From positions 62,001 to 126,000 of the forward strand of contig JAVXUO010000138.1 in NCBI GenBank assembly GCA_033065855.1: 64,000 bases of DNA, in the 5' to 3' direction. Below the pieces are notes generated by a model. It was given only the letters and a program-made list of their open reading frames with translations, searched no databases and was not told the origin of the DNA. Within the stretch, counting starts at the first letter, position 1. The number at the start of each line of letters is the position of its first letter. The stretch comes from Escallonia rubra (lineage: Eukaryota; Streptophyta; Magnoliopsida; Escalloniales; Escalloniaceae). The translations under genes were made by a program, and so were the position numbers. Below are positions 1 to 13,100 of the stretch, piece after piece.

Positions 1-3000
1 CTCTGCGTATTCAAATCTCCTCTCCACGGTAAATAGCTGTTGGCGTGAAGTTTTCGCGACATATTGGGTACTACAATGTCTCGTCACCCTGTTGTCTGAA
101 AATTTAGGTAGCGTTTGACATCTATTCCGTTTCAAGTTTTTTTCTAATTTTATAAACTGAAAAAAAAAACGTGTTTAGTATACAGTTTTTTTTTCTTTCA
201 GTTTTGAAAATCAGTTTTTAAAACAGTGCTGCTTTTTAAATCTCCCATTTTGGAGTTTTGGATTTTCAGGTTTGGTTTTTGTTTTGAGACCATCCCCCCC
301 TCCCCCACCACCGCCACCTCCGGTCGCCACTGCCCACCATCGTCGACCACCGCCGCCACCACAAAATAAAAACTCAAAAAAAAAACTGGGTAATCAAACA
401 CCCATTTGTTTTTGTTCAAAATAAAAACTAAACTGATTTTGGTTTTAAATTTTTTGGAAACAGAAAATCAAAACTGGAAATGATTTCAAAAAGACTCTAA
501 ACTCATTTGCATTTTTTGATACAAGAGAAAATATATATTTCTACACGAGAATTTTATAGGATTTCGATACAACAAGTATGAGTGTTACCTTTCGAGAGAG
601 TTAGAAAGAGAAGTTTAAACGGTTTTTGTGAACAGTTAATAGCACAAATAACTTATAAAGAACTAATCAAATGACAACGCTTGCCAACTCCAGCACAATT
701 TGGCCGTCTATATTGTCAACATGGGCGGCTGAGATCCTCTTTATTTTTTAAGTGAATTTTGTCGTTCGTTCCATTATAAAGCTCGCGAATGATAAAATTT
801 TAAAAAATAATAATTTGAGCTTGAGCTTGAGCTTTCGATAAACCATTTATGTAGTGTGATCTGCACGATTTGAACTTGAGCTTCCGATACATCCTTTATC
901 GAGCGCTTGCCTAACGATTCAAATCCTCATCTTCATGATTACATGTAAACACAAAAATAAGAAAAAGAATCAAATGTTTTTAAGGTCAATATTTGATTTT
1001 GTCAGCTCGTTAAAAATAAGCCAAAAACCATCAGTTGGTTCAGGTTCTTCCAGCATGCCATGCGACAACCCAAAATATCGCACGTCCAGTTTGATCCCGC
1101 CGATATATCATTTCTGGGGTAAAAGCAATTGGGTCCCCTACAAGGACGAATTATCATCCATTTTTATATATTATTATAAAAACCAAAACAAATACAGAAA
1201 AAAGAAATGCAAAAAGGAAATAAAATGAGGACGTCATGATTTTATGGGGTTCCCCTTGTCTCGCAAAGTTTATCTTTCAGCTGCATCAGAGCCACTCGTG
1301 GCAGCTGATGACCTGGACCTCTTGCCACGCGACACGTCGGCACCAAGGCTTTGAAACGTGTGCTGCTCATGCTAATATTGGGCTTCCCGGAGCCATTTTG
1401 GATTTTTTCCAGTGTGAACGCTACCAAGATGCTCTTTAGGAAGCCGATAAGGTTCAATTGGGCCGCATATTCCCGCTTTCTGGCCCACCAGTCGGAAATT
1501 AGTACATCAACAACGATAAAAAAAAATCATACCCGCGGGTTATATATATGAATTGCAGTTCTAACAAATTTTTCTATTGAAAAAAAATGAGAAAAAATCA
1601 TAAGAATTTTTTATTTCCAATTTTTTTTTTGATAAAATTTGGCAGGATTTTTGTAAAGTCAGTCAGAAATTATGGGTTTAGAGGTGGGGAAATGGACTGA
1701 AGCAGCATATGTGTTATGTGGCCATTCCTTTTGCAAGTGTCATGCTCTGTAACCATTCCCCATGAATTTTGCAAGCCAAAGTGAATTATGGCAAATGCCT
1801 ATTTTTTTTATTTTTTACATTTTATTGAATGAAAAGTATGTAGCTATCTCAAGGCTACTAGAATATTTTGACTCTGACGAAGCAGAGACTTGTAGTTATA
1901 ATTTGGGTTTCATATTCTTTCAAGGAACGTCTATTTTTATGCTCAGTTGTATTTGTTCGTTCATTCATGTCATTTAAATGTATCAGAGGCTCTGATTCAG
2001 AGCCAACTCATTATATTTTTTAGTAACAACTGAAGCGACGAATTGACATATAGAAGTTTGCAAATAGAAATTGTGTTCGTTTATTTGTAATAGCAATAAA
2101 AGCTTCTTATTTGGACATCATGTCCCGATGAAACGAGGACGTATTAAACCATTATCACCAAGGCTATCGCATTATTCTTGATTTTGCTTTGCCTTGAACT
2201 ATAATAGCTTTGACTTTGTTCTCTAGTAAAAAAAACAGCATTTTATTTAAAGTTAAAATTAGAGTCATAATGTAACAAGAGTCCCATACTTCATCACGTG
2301 GTCAACGATAAAGAACTTTGTAGAACAATTTTAAAATGCAGATGATTTATGGAGTCCATGCTTCCAAGAAAAAGAAAATTATCCTCTAATCAAACAGCTC
2401 CTGTACATCTCCTTGGAAACACAAATGGACCAGGCAAACAGATAGAACCTCAATTTGCGTACCCATAGACCTTGATATGCCGTGAAAGTGAAGAGTGATT
2501 GAGTGAAGACCTTTGTTCAAGGCAAGCAAACCGTTTGGGAATGAGTAGATTGAGAGCCCCCAAAAGGGGCAATAGCCTTCTTTGCCGCTGTAAATAGTAC
2601 AGTATCTACTAGGGCTCTGCCCTCAACCTTGAAGTCTTTAAGAGCACATCTGCCATTCAATCAATAGGTGCTATATATAGGGAGACAAGTTTATACACTT
2701 TTTGCTATTTATGCACTTAAACCCTTGCAAGCCCTCAACTTTTCCCAGTCCAAGGAAGTCACAGTCCCAGATAATGCTTACTACTCCATCCTACAAACTA
2801 CCTTTTCTGTAATATGGAAGAGAAGGGTTCAGAAGTTACCTGGTCTGAGGAATCATGTTGATTTCGAAATATAACGCATTGGAATCTTCGACGAGAATAG
2901 TCCTATGCAACTTTCATTCTTTGCCGGGGCAAATACCATCAGATGATTTTTTTTTTTTTTTTGGGTGCAATAATACCATCAGATGATGCTTATGAATTAC

Positions 3001-3379
3001 CAGGGGATGTAACAAGAGTACCAGAATACAGCTGAACTGAAAGTCTGAGAATTATATGGTATAGGCCACCTTATATTGCAAGACTTATAACTTAATGTTA
3101 TAAATAACCAAAAATAAACATGTGCAGCATAATGTTCAATCTCAAAAAGAGAACACGTGGATCCAAATATTACTAGCTTCTATTTTTCTAACAGAACACC
3201 AAAGGATTGAAAAAAAAAACTGGTAGTGGAATTTCAGTTTCTCATATAGCAAAATCAGGGACATGTCGGTCGAGCTACCACGTTATTGAAGATGTTTGAG
3301 GTAGTCAATAGTCTCAAGCTCAAGCTTGTGCCTGACAAGGAAAATGAGGAGACCCTGCTAATTCAGCACCACATCACAA
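1..3379. other. Intergenic region, no gene recognised
   Basis: AT-rich sequence with only short ORFs that match no family I know. It holds a CCACCG-rich stretch near 297-362 inside an AT-rich block, a short run of GAGCTTGAGCTT-like repeats near 820-880, and poly-A/T tracts. The last few hundred bases are probably the 3' UTR and downstream flank of the minus-strand gene ending at 3380. A moderately complex stretch at about 2400-2900 could be transcribed, but neither strand gives a recognisable product. Confidence 0.5.
100..490. repeat. AT-rich element with CCACCG-rich core (candidate non-autonomous transposon)
   Basis: The flanks are A/T-homopolymer rich, with GTTTGACATC-like sequence on the left and AATCAAACACCC-like sequence on the right. 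They surround a C/CCA/CCG-rich core at about 297-362. GTTTGA at one end and TCAAAC at the other suggest weak terminal inversion, as in hAT-like MITEs. I could not define a target-site duplication, so the boundaries are approximate. Confidence 0.3.
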
Positions 3380-5385
3380 CTATTTGCAGTTATCAACTCT
3401 CATTTCTTTTGACTGAAATGAACCTGGGGCTGGTTTCCCAAAGATATTGAGTGCCTCCGCCCTTTGCATCTCTCTTCCTGTCATAGAGGAAAACCAGATA
3501 CTGCATTGGCATTCTGTAATCCTACCCTTATCTGGTGCAAGCATCAAGTAAACGAGGAACATGGTATATTCTCATGAGATGTACAGCATGACAATCAAAG
3601 GGCTCCCTACGAGTGTAGAGAATCTATAAAAACACCAACACTTATTGGAGCAAAACAAGCAGGTGGAGTAAGCCAGCGTTACCATAATGTCAGAAACCAT
3701 TAAATCACAGAGGTCAATGCACGACAAAGATTCCATTTTCTGAAACTAGTTTTCTCAAATGCACGTGTTCAGGTACAAGAGCAGCCACTTTCTTCAAGTA
3801 ATTGGTGTATATAGGTTGCCAAATCCTCCAAACCACAGCCAGACAGCATTGCATGTGATGGTTTTGGCAATGTGCTTGAAGAAAAAACTTACATAATGAG
3901 GTAGACGTGTAAACCCATTTCACTTGCAAAGAAGGGAAAATGGATGATTTGGAAAAGATTCTGAGATTCTGAGGCATCGAAGGAAAAAATACAAGTTTCA
4001 ATAAAAAATGAAAGTTCAGTGCACCTCGAAGTTCTAAGTGATTAGGAATGTTCGCCTCCAATGTGGACATCAACAACATGGAATCTGAAGTAATTCCTAA
4101 GTTTCAATTGAAACTAACAGTTTAGTGCACCTCCAAGTTCCAAGTCATTAAGGATGTTCACCTTTAATGGGACATCAACAAAATGGAATCTGAAGTAATT
4201 CCCTAAGTACAGCTCAATGTCCAGACAACGAAAGCATATCATTCTCATTATTATCGTCAACTTCGTCATAAAAACCATCTCGAGCAATTTAACATTTTCT
4301 CCTCACTTCCTAGAAGAATGTGGCATTCCAGTTATAGCCATGTGCACTTGTTCATTTAAACTGAAAAGCCAGCTTAAGAACTCGGACACCTGTTCCTCTT
4401 GCTAGTGGTGCTTATGCGGGTTCAGTTGCGTCATACACATTGAAAACTGTTCCAGATTATTTACGTAACACATAAACATAACAAATGAAAATCATTTACC
4501 TTCCTCTATTGTCAACTGGATAGCTCTTTTCTCCAATTCAACCGCATGCATGCTAAGTTCAGCCGGAGATAAACCTAGCAGCACTAGTAGACACCCAAAC
4601 AAAGAGCAAGGCTGGATTTGTCAAAACAATTGAGGATAGTAGAGATACCACACCTTTTAAGCATTAGAAACGTAATTCTAGGACTTACTCTGAATGTGAT
4701 CTCTTTGGTTAGACTCATCACATTGCCCCAAGAAATATTGTAGACGAGTGAACCGTTCTCTCTGCTGATCATCAGCCCCCTTAAAATCCACTGATTGAGG
4801 AACCTCCGAGGTGACTTCAGGATTATCGCGTCCGACAGCTAGCAACCCATTGCCACGCTTAGCAATAGAATTGGAAACTGATGGCTCACCATGAGAAAGT
4901 TTCTCCATTGAAGGCATATGAGTTGGCATAACTACAGGATGACGGCGCATATTACTTTCCTTAACCTGTACATGTTTTTGGGGTACTTGTTGTCGCGTGT
5001 AGCATAACTGCCTCGATTGTGGACTGTCAGCATATTTGGCATTGTTGTCTTGAATTCTTCCTTTGCCTGAATCAGATTCTAATTTTCTGTGGGCAAATTT
5101 GAGATGTTCATTTGCACCGTCACTGCTAAAGGGTGGGGGGCAAGAGTGCCTTGAAGGACACTCGGTTGTAAGTCTCTTAGTTCCACATATTTTGATAGCA
5201 TCCGCATTAGGCCTTCCCTCCAGAAGAGTCGGGCCAACTTGATTGTTAATCATCTTACTCCTTTTGTTGTTCTGCACATCTCTCAGCACCTCCTTCTTCA
5301 TCAATGTAGGTGGCTGTTTCTGGAAAGTGGGCATGCCGTTCCCACTGTTGCAAGCTCCACTGTCTTTAAGTTCAGAATTAATCAT
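3380..5385 (-). CDS. Conserved plant protein of unknown function
   Basis: Three coding exons read on the minus strand: 5385-4689, 4583-4500 and 3477-3380. Together they give 292 residues with closed phase. The start ATG at 5385 is directly preceded by an in-frame TAA, so it is well supported unless another exon joins upstream. The first 210 residues are polar and low in hydrophobics, so probably disordered. The C-terminal 70 are conserved in plants as I remember the family: LQYFLGQCDESNQRDHIQ across the first junction, then LSPAELSMHAVELEKRAI, then EMQRAEALNIFGK. No catalytic motif, signal peptide or membrane segment is visible. A CAG acceptor near 5422 and a possible donor near 6675 suggest a 5' UTR intron, with transcription starting around 6.7-6.8 kb. 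The function is unknown to me. Confidence 0.75.
4012..4208. repeat. Tandem duplication, unit about 109 bp, in an intron
   Basis: Two diverged copies, about 4012-4101 and 4120-4208, share GTGCACCTC.AAGTTC at the start and ATGGAATCTGAAGTAATTCC at the end. They lie in the second coding intron of the gene ending at 3380 and show no coding constraint. Confidence 0.8.
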
Positions 5386-6232
5386 TTACGAAACGAGTAG
5401 AATAACTCAAGTCACGGAAGATCCTGAGAACAGGAACAAAGTCAAAATCAGAATAAAGGAAGAAAGTCAAAATCACAAAAAAGCAAAGCAGATCCTCAAG
5501 TACACGTGTATTTGTAAGGCAGCTCATAATCAAGTACATGTGTATTTATAAGCAGCTCATAATAGATACGGCAATAAAGTCACCGTGTTTCCAAACACTG
5601 ATCATTGCAGTCAACACAACAATTAAACACGACACTTACACTGCACCGCCAAACCAAAAAGGGCATGGCTGCGGTAGCCAAGAAAGCCACCAAATCGAAA
5701 TGCATATGCTCCTGCTCATATCTGGTAAGTGGCAACCTTTAAATCAATTCTAATTTAGAAACAAGGAGCTTCCTACTATACCAACTGGTGGCAACTGAAC
5801 AAAATCCACAATTCTTCAGTAACTCAAGAAAGAGTGAATAAATCACCTAAACTCATTTCTTTTTCTTTTCTGTAGCAAGAAAGGTAGCAGATAATCTCTA
5901 GAGAGTAAAATTAAACCCGGAAAGGTTTCATCCTACGCTTCTCTTCACGCAAAAGGAAAATATTTGATTCAAAGTTTTACTTTTCACGTTCAATGTGAGT
6001 CCTTAAATGGTCAATTCTTAAATAGTCAAATCCCAAAAGCTTAACCTAAAGTTGGGACATTGCAGAATTGTACTGGGCAAATAACTATATTATAACAAGG
6101 AACTGTACAAACATCTGACATAATTCGCCAATGCTATTAATACATAAACTAAGAAAGAAGCACACTATTGCTAAAATACCAGCAGATAACTCAGACTACC
6201 TATGCAAGAAATTAAACGTGTACTAAAATAAA

Positions 6233-6407
6233 TACTCACTTCGCTTCATAATTCTCGTCCATCCGACTTTTTGCGAATTCTTACAATAGAATTTCAATAC
6301 AGTGTACATGAACTATTTGAGTGTAATTCAATGTTTAGACATTTAAATTATAACATAAAAACTCGCAAAACGTCAAGTGGGGCAAGAATTATGAAAAGAA
6401 AGGAGTA
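6233..6407. mobile_element. Stowaway-like MITE (Tc1/mariner type)
   Basis: About 171 bp flanked by TA on both sides. The ends form a long imperfect inverted repeat of about 45 bp: the left end (from 6235) and the reverse complement of the right end both read CTC..TTC...TTCATAATTCT, then GACTTTTTGCGA or GACGTTTTGCGA. A TA target-site duplication, small size and no coding capacity fit a Stowaway-type MITE. It lies in the probable 5' UTR intron of the gene starting at 5385. Confidence 0.7.
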
Positions 6408-6569
6408 ATAAGTGCGAAATTAAACCTCAAACTCCAGAAAGGTAAAACCCCAAATGGCAAATTCAACGTTTACCCATAATTACGCTGCAAAAAACTGTAA
6501 ATCTACTAAAATCGTAAGACCCATGTCAGAAATGAGCATTAAAAGTCAAATCACATGTATAAAGAAAAA

Positions 6570-6615
6570 AAAGCGTGTGTGAGAGAGAGTGAGAGAGAGA
6601 GAGAGAGAGACATAG
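6570..6615. repeat. GA-rich microsatellite
   Basis: A run of GAGAGA with few interruptions (CT-rich on the minus strand). It sits in the expected 5' leader or promoter-proximal region of the minus-strand gene starting at 5385. CT-rich leaders are common in plant 5' UTRs. Confidence 0.7.
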
Positions 6616-7424
6616 TGAGAGTAAAACATAGAGGCAAAAGAAGAGAAATTATAGAAATGGAAGAATGAGAGGTACCCTTTTGTAGATGGAAGGTGGGAGA
6701 GATCTGATCGAGAGAGATGTGGAGAGACGGCGCGAGATAGAGAGATGGAGGTTTTCAAAAGGGGAAGGTTTGGCTCCAAAGGGAAGAGAAATGATGGACA
6801 GATCACTGTTCAGTTAACATTCTACTTAGTTAATTGCTTAATTAATTACTTAAAGATGAGTTCATTTATATTTCATTAAAATAAGAAAGAGAACACTCCA
6901 GCACCTTAAACTAGACTAGGAAGGACCAAAGGAAATTACATTTTTTTTTTCGTAAATAGGAGAATTGTATTGACAAATAAAAATTCGAGAACTTTTCAGT
7001 TGTCTTAGGACAAATCATTCTAAACGGTAGATCATGATATTTTTGTGACTTTAGATACTAGGCTACCTATAAGTTCTCGAACACATTACAATATACTTTT
7101 GCTTAATTTAAAGTAACGTGCCAATTCTAAAGATTTACAATAAGCATCGAAAACTTGGTGGATCAAAAAAGGAATACTACCACTAGAATCAAAGGAGACA
7201 CCTATAAACCATTTGGCCGCCACATGAGACAAAAGGAAACCCATCTTACGAAATCACGGGCACCGTCCTCCGCCACATACAAGTACCGTCGAAACACTAC
7301 CGCTAAAAGCAAAAAAAGGAGCAAGCACGCGTACGAGAATGAACACTACAACAAAGGTCCTAACCCACCCACCCCCCCCAAAAAAAAAACCTTCTTATTT
7401 GATCCACTTTTGCCCCACGTTATG

Positions 7425-8420
7425 TTTTTGGAATCAATTCCTTTAGGAATTGAATTTGAAATTCAATTGATTTCTTTTTTGTTAAAATTAAAGAATGGAA
7501 AAGTAGTGAAATATTAAATAATATATCATCGATGTGTGATGAAGACAATAAGAGTAAGCTGTTTCACATATATTGGTGATAACACATGGTGAAAATAATG
7601 TGCAAGTTATAGTATGGTGGTGTAGCATCACTGGTGGTAAAAGTGGTGAGGGTGGTGTGGCATTAACAACAAGGCGGTGGGGTGGTCTATAGAAGGTAAT
7701 GGTGGTGGTTGTTTTGTAAGAGCGTCACCGGTGGTAGTGTTGGTGACAGTGGTGATGGTGGCAGCATCAACAGTGAGGGTGGTGATGTTGTGTAATGCCA
7801 ACGATGGTGTTGCATCGACGATCGTACTGGTTGGGAGGTTTACAAATGGTAACGGTAACAATGGTGGTGATATTACAACATTATTAGAGGTAATGTCAGC
7901 GACAATAACAATTGTGACGACATCAACAATAATGGTGGTGGTAATAACAGTGGAGTGCATTGCGACAACGACCATGGCGGTCTAGTGGCGAAGATAACGG
8001 TAGTGGTGTAACACACTGGTGGTAGTGGTAGTGGTGGTAGTGGCAATATTATGGTGGAAGAGGTGGTGTGGCGATGACAGTAGTGTGACGGCGGTAGTGG
8101 GTGAAACTGTCTACTGGTTGTGATAGTAGTGATGGCAATAGTGATAGTGGTGTGGCGGCGATGAAGACATTGATCATGATGACGGCTAGTTCATAGGTTG
8201 TGTAAGGTTAAAACAAAGGATAGAATAAGATAAATGAATATTTTTAGGTTTAAAAAATTCATGGGTTTTCACGCTATCAAAACAAATCCAAGCAAATTGC
8301 ACTAAATTGAATTGCAATTCATTTTTTGATATTCCAAACAACTAAAATAAGTATTTGAAATTCTATCAACTCCATAGGGACTTAAATTTGCTACATATTA
8401 GAATGTGATGAGCCTATTTT
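7425..8420. repeat. AT-ended element with GTG/GGT-rich core
   Basis: AT-rich shoulders (7425-7520 and 8220-8420) surround a core of degenerate GGT/GTG/GAT triplets (7610-8180). Both strands of the core are open for about 100 codons because of composition, not because of a gene. The right shoulder, read on the minus strand, resembles 30845-31040 (ATTTCAAATACT, then TTTGGAA, then GGATTT, then GTGAAA). This indicates two copies of one repeat family in opposite orientation. Confidence 0.55.
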
Positions 8421-9542
8421 TTCTTTCTTTTTTTGGCTCTGAAAAGGGTATTGTTAGTCAATAAAACCATTTACTTTCCTTGCCCATATTTTTTTCAGTA
8501 AAAGGCCCTTTTAGTCCATCAAGTCCAAAAACTCCTTACACTTAACATGTTTGAAACAAAGATTCACAGTAGGCATAATCAAAACCAAAAAGGATCACTG
8601 GGGAGCTAGATTTTTTCAGTGAAGCACTGTCTCAGGGATCCCCAAACCTCGCTAAGCTGCCTAATTTGAAGACTTGCTGGGTAGTTTGTCCCAGCTAAGC
8701 ACTCTGAGAGTGCTCAACCATTAGAAGAAGAGATTACTTGATCACTGAGGCTTACCCTCATATACCTCCAGTGCAAGTTAGAAAACAAAGGAAAACAGAA
8801 TCAACTGTAAGCATTGCTGCATTCTGAACAGAATTTGAGTGTGTCCTCCTGACAAAAATGGCTGCCTCTATATGATTCTTGGAAGCGCTATCAAAGTCTC
8901 CATATCCTTATGACTTCAATTCAAAATTAAGCTCGGGTTTGTCTTTGCAAATGCACTTCTTTTTCATGGCATCTTGGAAAAGGTCGGGTGAACACAAACG
9001 ATGAAGTTGGTATGACTGTTTACGGCTTGTATTTTCTCACGTTCAGAATACTGTTGTGAAATTGTTGTTGCCCTTTTCTTTGTCATCTCGGGCTGATGCT
9101 TTCTGACAAATCTTTCGTATATTACTCGAGATGCCGAAGAGAGCAAAAATGCCAAAGGGTTGAAAAACATGGCTGACATTTTAAGGTTAAGTTGGTACTC
9201 TTTCTTTATTATATTTTAATTTTATTGGCCGATTTGTCGTAAATGATTGAATCATTACACGTAGTATGCCAAAAAGGAAGAAAGATTTTATCCAAAAGTT
9301 CACTAGGAGAAAGAGGGCCATGTGCTTTGACTTGAGTTCTTGGAAGCATGACTTTGGAAGCGGAATACGAACCGACTTCGGCTTATCACAGAAATAAGTG
9401 ATCTACGGTACAAACCAGGTGATTCAAGGGAAAAGATGAATCCTTCAAGAGACTGTAAATCAAGTAATAGTGAAACTTGAGAAGCGTCCAAGTAGGGAGC
9501 AATGCCATATATTTACAAGAGGCTTTATCCCATGTTGAATTC

Positions 9543-9706
9543 CTAGGCTTTACCATTCGTCCTCATCTTACTGTTTAGCTATTCAAAAAACTTAGTTTGC
9601 CAAAGGTGATGCTGCATATTAAAAAGATAGGCTTACCATTAATCCTCATCTTACTGTTTAGCTATTCATTAAAGCTTACTCTGCTAGCGGTGATATTGTA
9701 TATCTG
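9543..9706. repeat. Tandem duplication, unit about 86 bp
   Basis: Two copies share CCTCATCTTACTGTTTAGCT, each preceded by TAGGCTTACCATT or a close variant and followed by a TGATGCTGCATAT or TGATATTGTATAT-like end. Noncoding, downstream of the U-box gene. Confidence 0.75.
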
Positions 9707-10108
9707 AGAATATAGAGGGAAACAAACCTGCATGAGAAGAGAGACTGAAAGCATCTACCAAGTGCCCACAACAAGAAAACCATGAACATGATATATATAC
9801 ACATCAAACAGGCCAACATATATACAGAGGCTCTTCTTGCCTTCTTGGAGTGAACATGGTCGAAATGCTTAATTGGAGAAATTTGAGAAAGATATAACAG
9901 TTTCTACCCGAATAAGGCAAAATGAAAACACCATTTACAATGAATAATGTCATACTTGGCCCCGCTTCACAAAGACCAACTGCAACTAACTATAGACCTG
10001 CCTTAATGATATACAGTTTTTCAAATTGCAGTAAGCAAGAAGTACTACTACACAGCATAATCACAGACAGGTGCAAGTCTGGGCCGATCGTCTACTTACC
10101 TGCTTCAC

Positions 10109-13100
10109 TTAACAGGCGATTTGTTCAGACTTACTCATGAGCTGTAAAAGAGAATTGGCTTTTCTTTGACCCCTGTCAGTTCCATTCTTAGAAACATCAA
10201 CTAGATGGTCATAAACACCATACTGAAGTGCAGCCAGAAAGAGATTCGAATTTTTTGAACCCAACTCAAGAAGAACTGCTGCTGCACATTCCTTATTCTT
10301 GGGTGTCCCGTCTTTGATTAAATCAACAAGAGTTTCAATAAATGAAAGCTGTCCAATTTCTTGCCTCCCATCTGGATGTGATGCAAGAAGTAGTAGTATA
10401 GAGAGGGTCTCATCAACCATGTCCAGGTTTTTGTCCTTACATATCTGGAGTAAGGGTGTCACAATACCAGCTTCAATGGCCCTGCTCTTATTTGCATGGC
10501 TGAGAGTTAGGTTAAAGAGTGCAGTGACAGCATCCTTTTTACCTCTAATTGTCCCAGTCCTTAACAATTCTACCAATGGGGGGATGCCATTTAGTATCCC
10601 AATCGCCGCTTTATTCTCATCAAGCATTGATAAGCTAAATAACGCTGCTGCAGAGTTCTCTTTCGCACCTATAGTTCCATTTTGCAAGACTTCAACTATA
10701 GCTGGAATGGGTTCTTCTCTAGATATGAGTTTCTTGTTTGACTCATCAATTGACAAATTCAAGAGAGCTGTCACAGCATGCTCTTGAATTTTGGAATCTG
10801 GATAGGACAGAAGATTCACTAATGGTGGGATTCCGCCACTGTTGGCAATCCAAGTTCTGTTCTCTGGACTCTCCTTGGAAAGGAAGCGAATCTTTGTTAC
10901 AGCCTTTCTCTGCACCTCTAACTGACTAGAGGATAGATTCTGAACCAGGGCCATAATTTTCTCATCATGTTCAACAGTCGGGTTCTCTGGGCATGACTGA
11001 GGCTCCCTTTTGGGAAGTTGGAAATTGTTCTTCTCACACCACTGCAGAATTAAGTTCTTGAGGGCAAAGTTTGGCGCTAGTGACAAGTGAGCCAAAACTT
11101 GCCCTGTTTTTGGACAAGTTTGATGGTTGGAATCCAACCACTGCTGTATGCTTTCCCTTTCATAGGTCTTCAATGGGGACAATGAAACCAAAGTTAGTGT
11201 CCATTGTAGGACAAGATTATATGGTAATAAACATATGCATGTTGATAAAGGTATATATGTATTCATACATTATGTGCCGTATAACGTTGGAAATTATCTG
11301 TTTACCCAAATAAACTTGGGAGATATGATTTTCAAAATTCTGCTATGAAATAACCACGTGGTAAAGAAATTTTCTTCATCTGTGCTTTCAATGAACTCAT
11401 TTATGTCGATTCTTTAATTTTTCTTGATAATTCAGGTTGAAACAATTATATTTCATTGATAAAGAGGAGAAAAGAGGTGCGCCATTTGGCATATGTGCAA
11501 TTACCTGTCCAGTAGCAACAATCACAGGATCTGTCATTATTTCTAGTGTGATTGGACAGAGGAACTCGTGAGGTATAGCGAGAGAAGGGCACTTCTCGAG
11601 AGTTTTAGGCATGACAGGATCATCAAGACCATTGGCGTCTTCAATTCCTGCAAATCTCTTGAATTTGCTTAGAAGGTCTATGATTTGTTGAGTAGCCTCT
11701 GCGTTGTGCCCTCTTCTTTCTTTGACAAGTTTTTTAACAGCCGCTGTTTCGCTCTTCAGGTCCTCAATAGTATGTAGAGAGAGCTTGTTTGCCAGCCTTT
11801 CAATACTGGCACTGTCTGCATTCCGATCATTCTCTGTGGATAGTACCACCATCATATCCATTGCAAGTTCCATATCCTGCGTATCAGTTCGCTTCTTTGC
11901 TCTCCTTAGTTGCACGTGCATCAACTCAACCTGTTGAAGAATACATATCTCCTAAACACTTCACTCTAAACAAAATCATGCAGAAACTTGAAATACTTGA
12001 CCACTAACATTAAAGAAACAAAGATGAGGCTGCCAGTGAACGCACAAATTATCACAAGAAACTCTTGCGCATTGAAAAAGGATATCCCAACAATACTGCT
12101 TCCTAATTCAACGGAGAAATCCACTGGAAACCTTTCAGATGCACCTTGGTGATTATAGCTCTTATGAACAACCTAAATTTTACGACAGCTATTGAGAACG
12201 ATGACCTCGGTCATTCAAAGTCTCAGAGTCATATGTGCTCAATGGTAAACTAGGGCGATACACATGCTATAATGTATCTTAGTAATGTGCAGCCTTAACA
12301 AACAACTTAAATTGACACTAGCCATTGATAATGCACAGCAGTGACCCTGGTCATTCCAGTCTAGGAGTTCCTTATGCCCAATGATCAACTAGGCAAATAC
12401 ACATGCTATAATGTGCTGAACATTCATCACCGAAACTATAATAGAAGTCACATGCCCAAAAACTAAAACAGAAAGAGGAAGAATACAAGGTACCAATTCT
12501 TGGTAATTATGATTCATTTCATTGTTTTAGTATTTGATGCATAGCTTAACATTAGCCTCAACTTACGAAAGTAGCACCAACCAATAAGCTATGCACCAAA
12601 TCAGACCAAGGGTACATTGAGAAATGAAACATGATCTTCTCATAGGTAACTGAACCAACTATTTTGGAACCAGGTTAGCTGAGTTGAAATTAGTTGTATC
12701 TTCATTCATAAATTCAACTTAAGCTGGTGCCCAAGCAACACCAGGCCAAAAAACCACCACCACCGTTACCCTGACTAATGAAGATAAACGAATGACAATA
12801 TTGTTCACACGCAAAAGCATTACAAATGACGAATGCATACATATATAATTGAGGAACACGTATGAGCAACATCATCTGTGGCAGAAATTTTACCTGTTCT
12901 TTCACCTCATCAGATATTCCGAGCTCATCATAAGGCATGCCATCCAGAGCCTGGCTAACCTTTTCATAAACAGAATGAAATCTTACCATGACCGCTTCGC
13001 TTTCTAATGCCTGAGTTCCAAAAAACGATAAGCAAGAAACCAGAATTCCAAAAAGTACATCACAGAATAACAATAAAAGACATCAATTGTGCAGGACCCT

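Larger units (their letters stand above)
6810..10108. other. Intergenic region between two minus-strand genes
   Basis: No gene recognised. It contains a GTG-rich low-complexity block (7610-8180) with AT-rich shoulders, and a tandem duplication near 9543-9706. The stretch 9700-10108 is probably the 3' UTR of the U-box gene. Short ORFs such as those near 8964-9179 and 9303-9491 show no family resemblance. Confidence 0.5.

Noticed and set aside
3714-4079. Minus-strand 121-codon ORF
   Set aside because: Falls in the intron of the gene ending at 3380 and overlaps a tandem duplication; no family resemblance.
7628-7985. Long ORFs on both strands in the GTG-rich block
   Set aside because: Open frames on both strands follow from triplet composition; the peptides are Val/Thr-rich low complexity with no domain.
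10299-10929. Plus-strand ORFs antisense to PUB15 exon 4
   Set aside because: Shadow of the ARM-repeat coding exon; no independent splice sites or family match.
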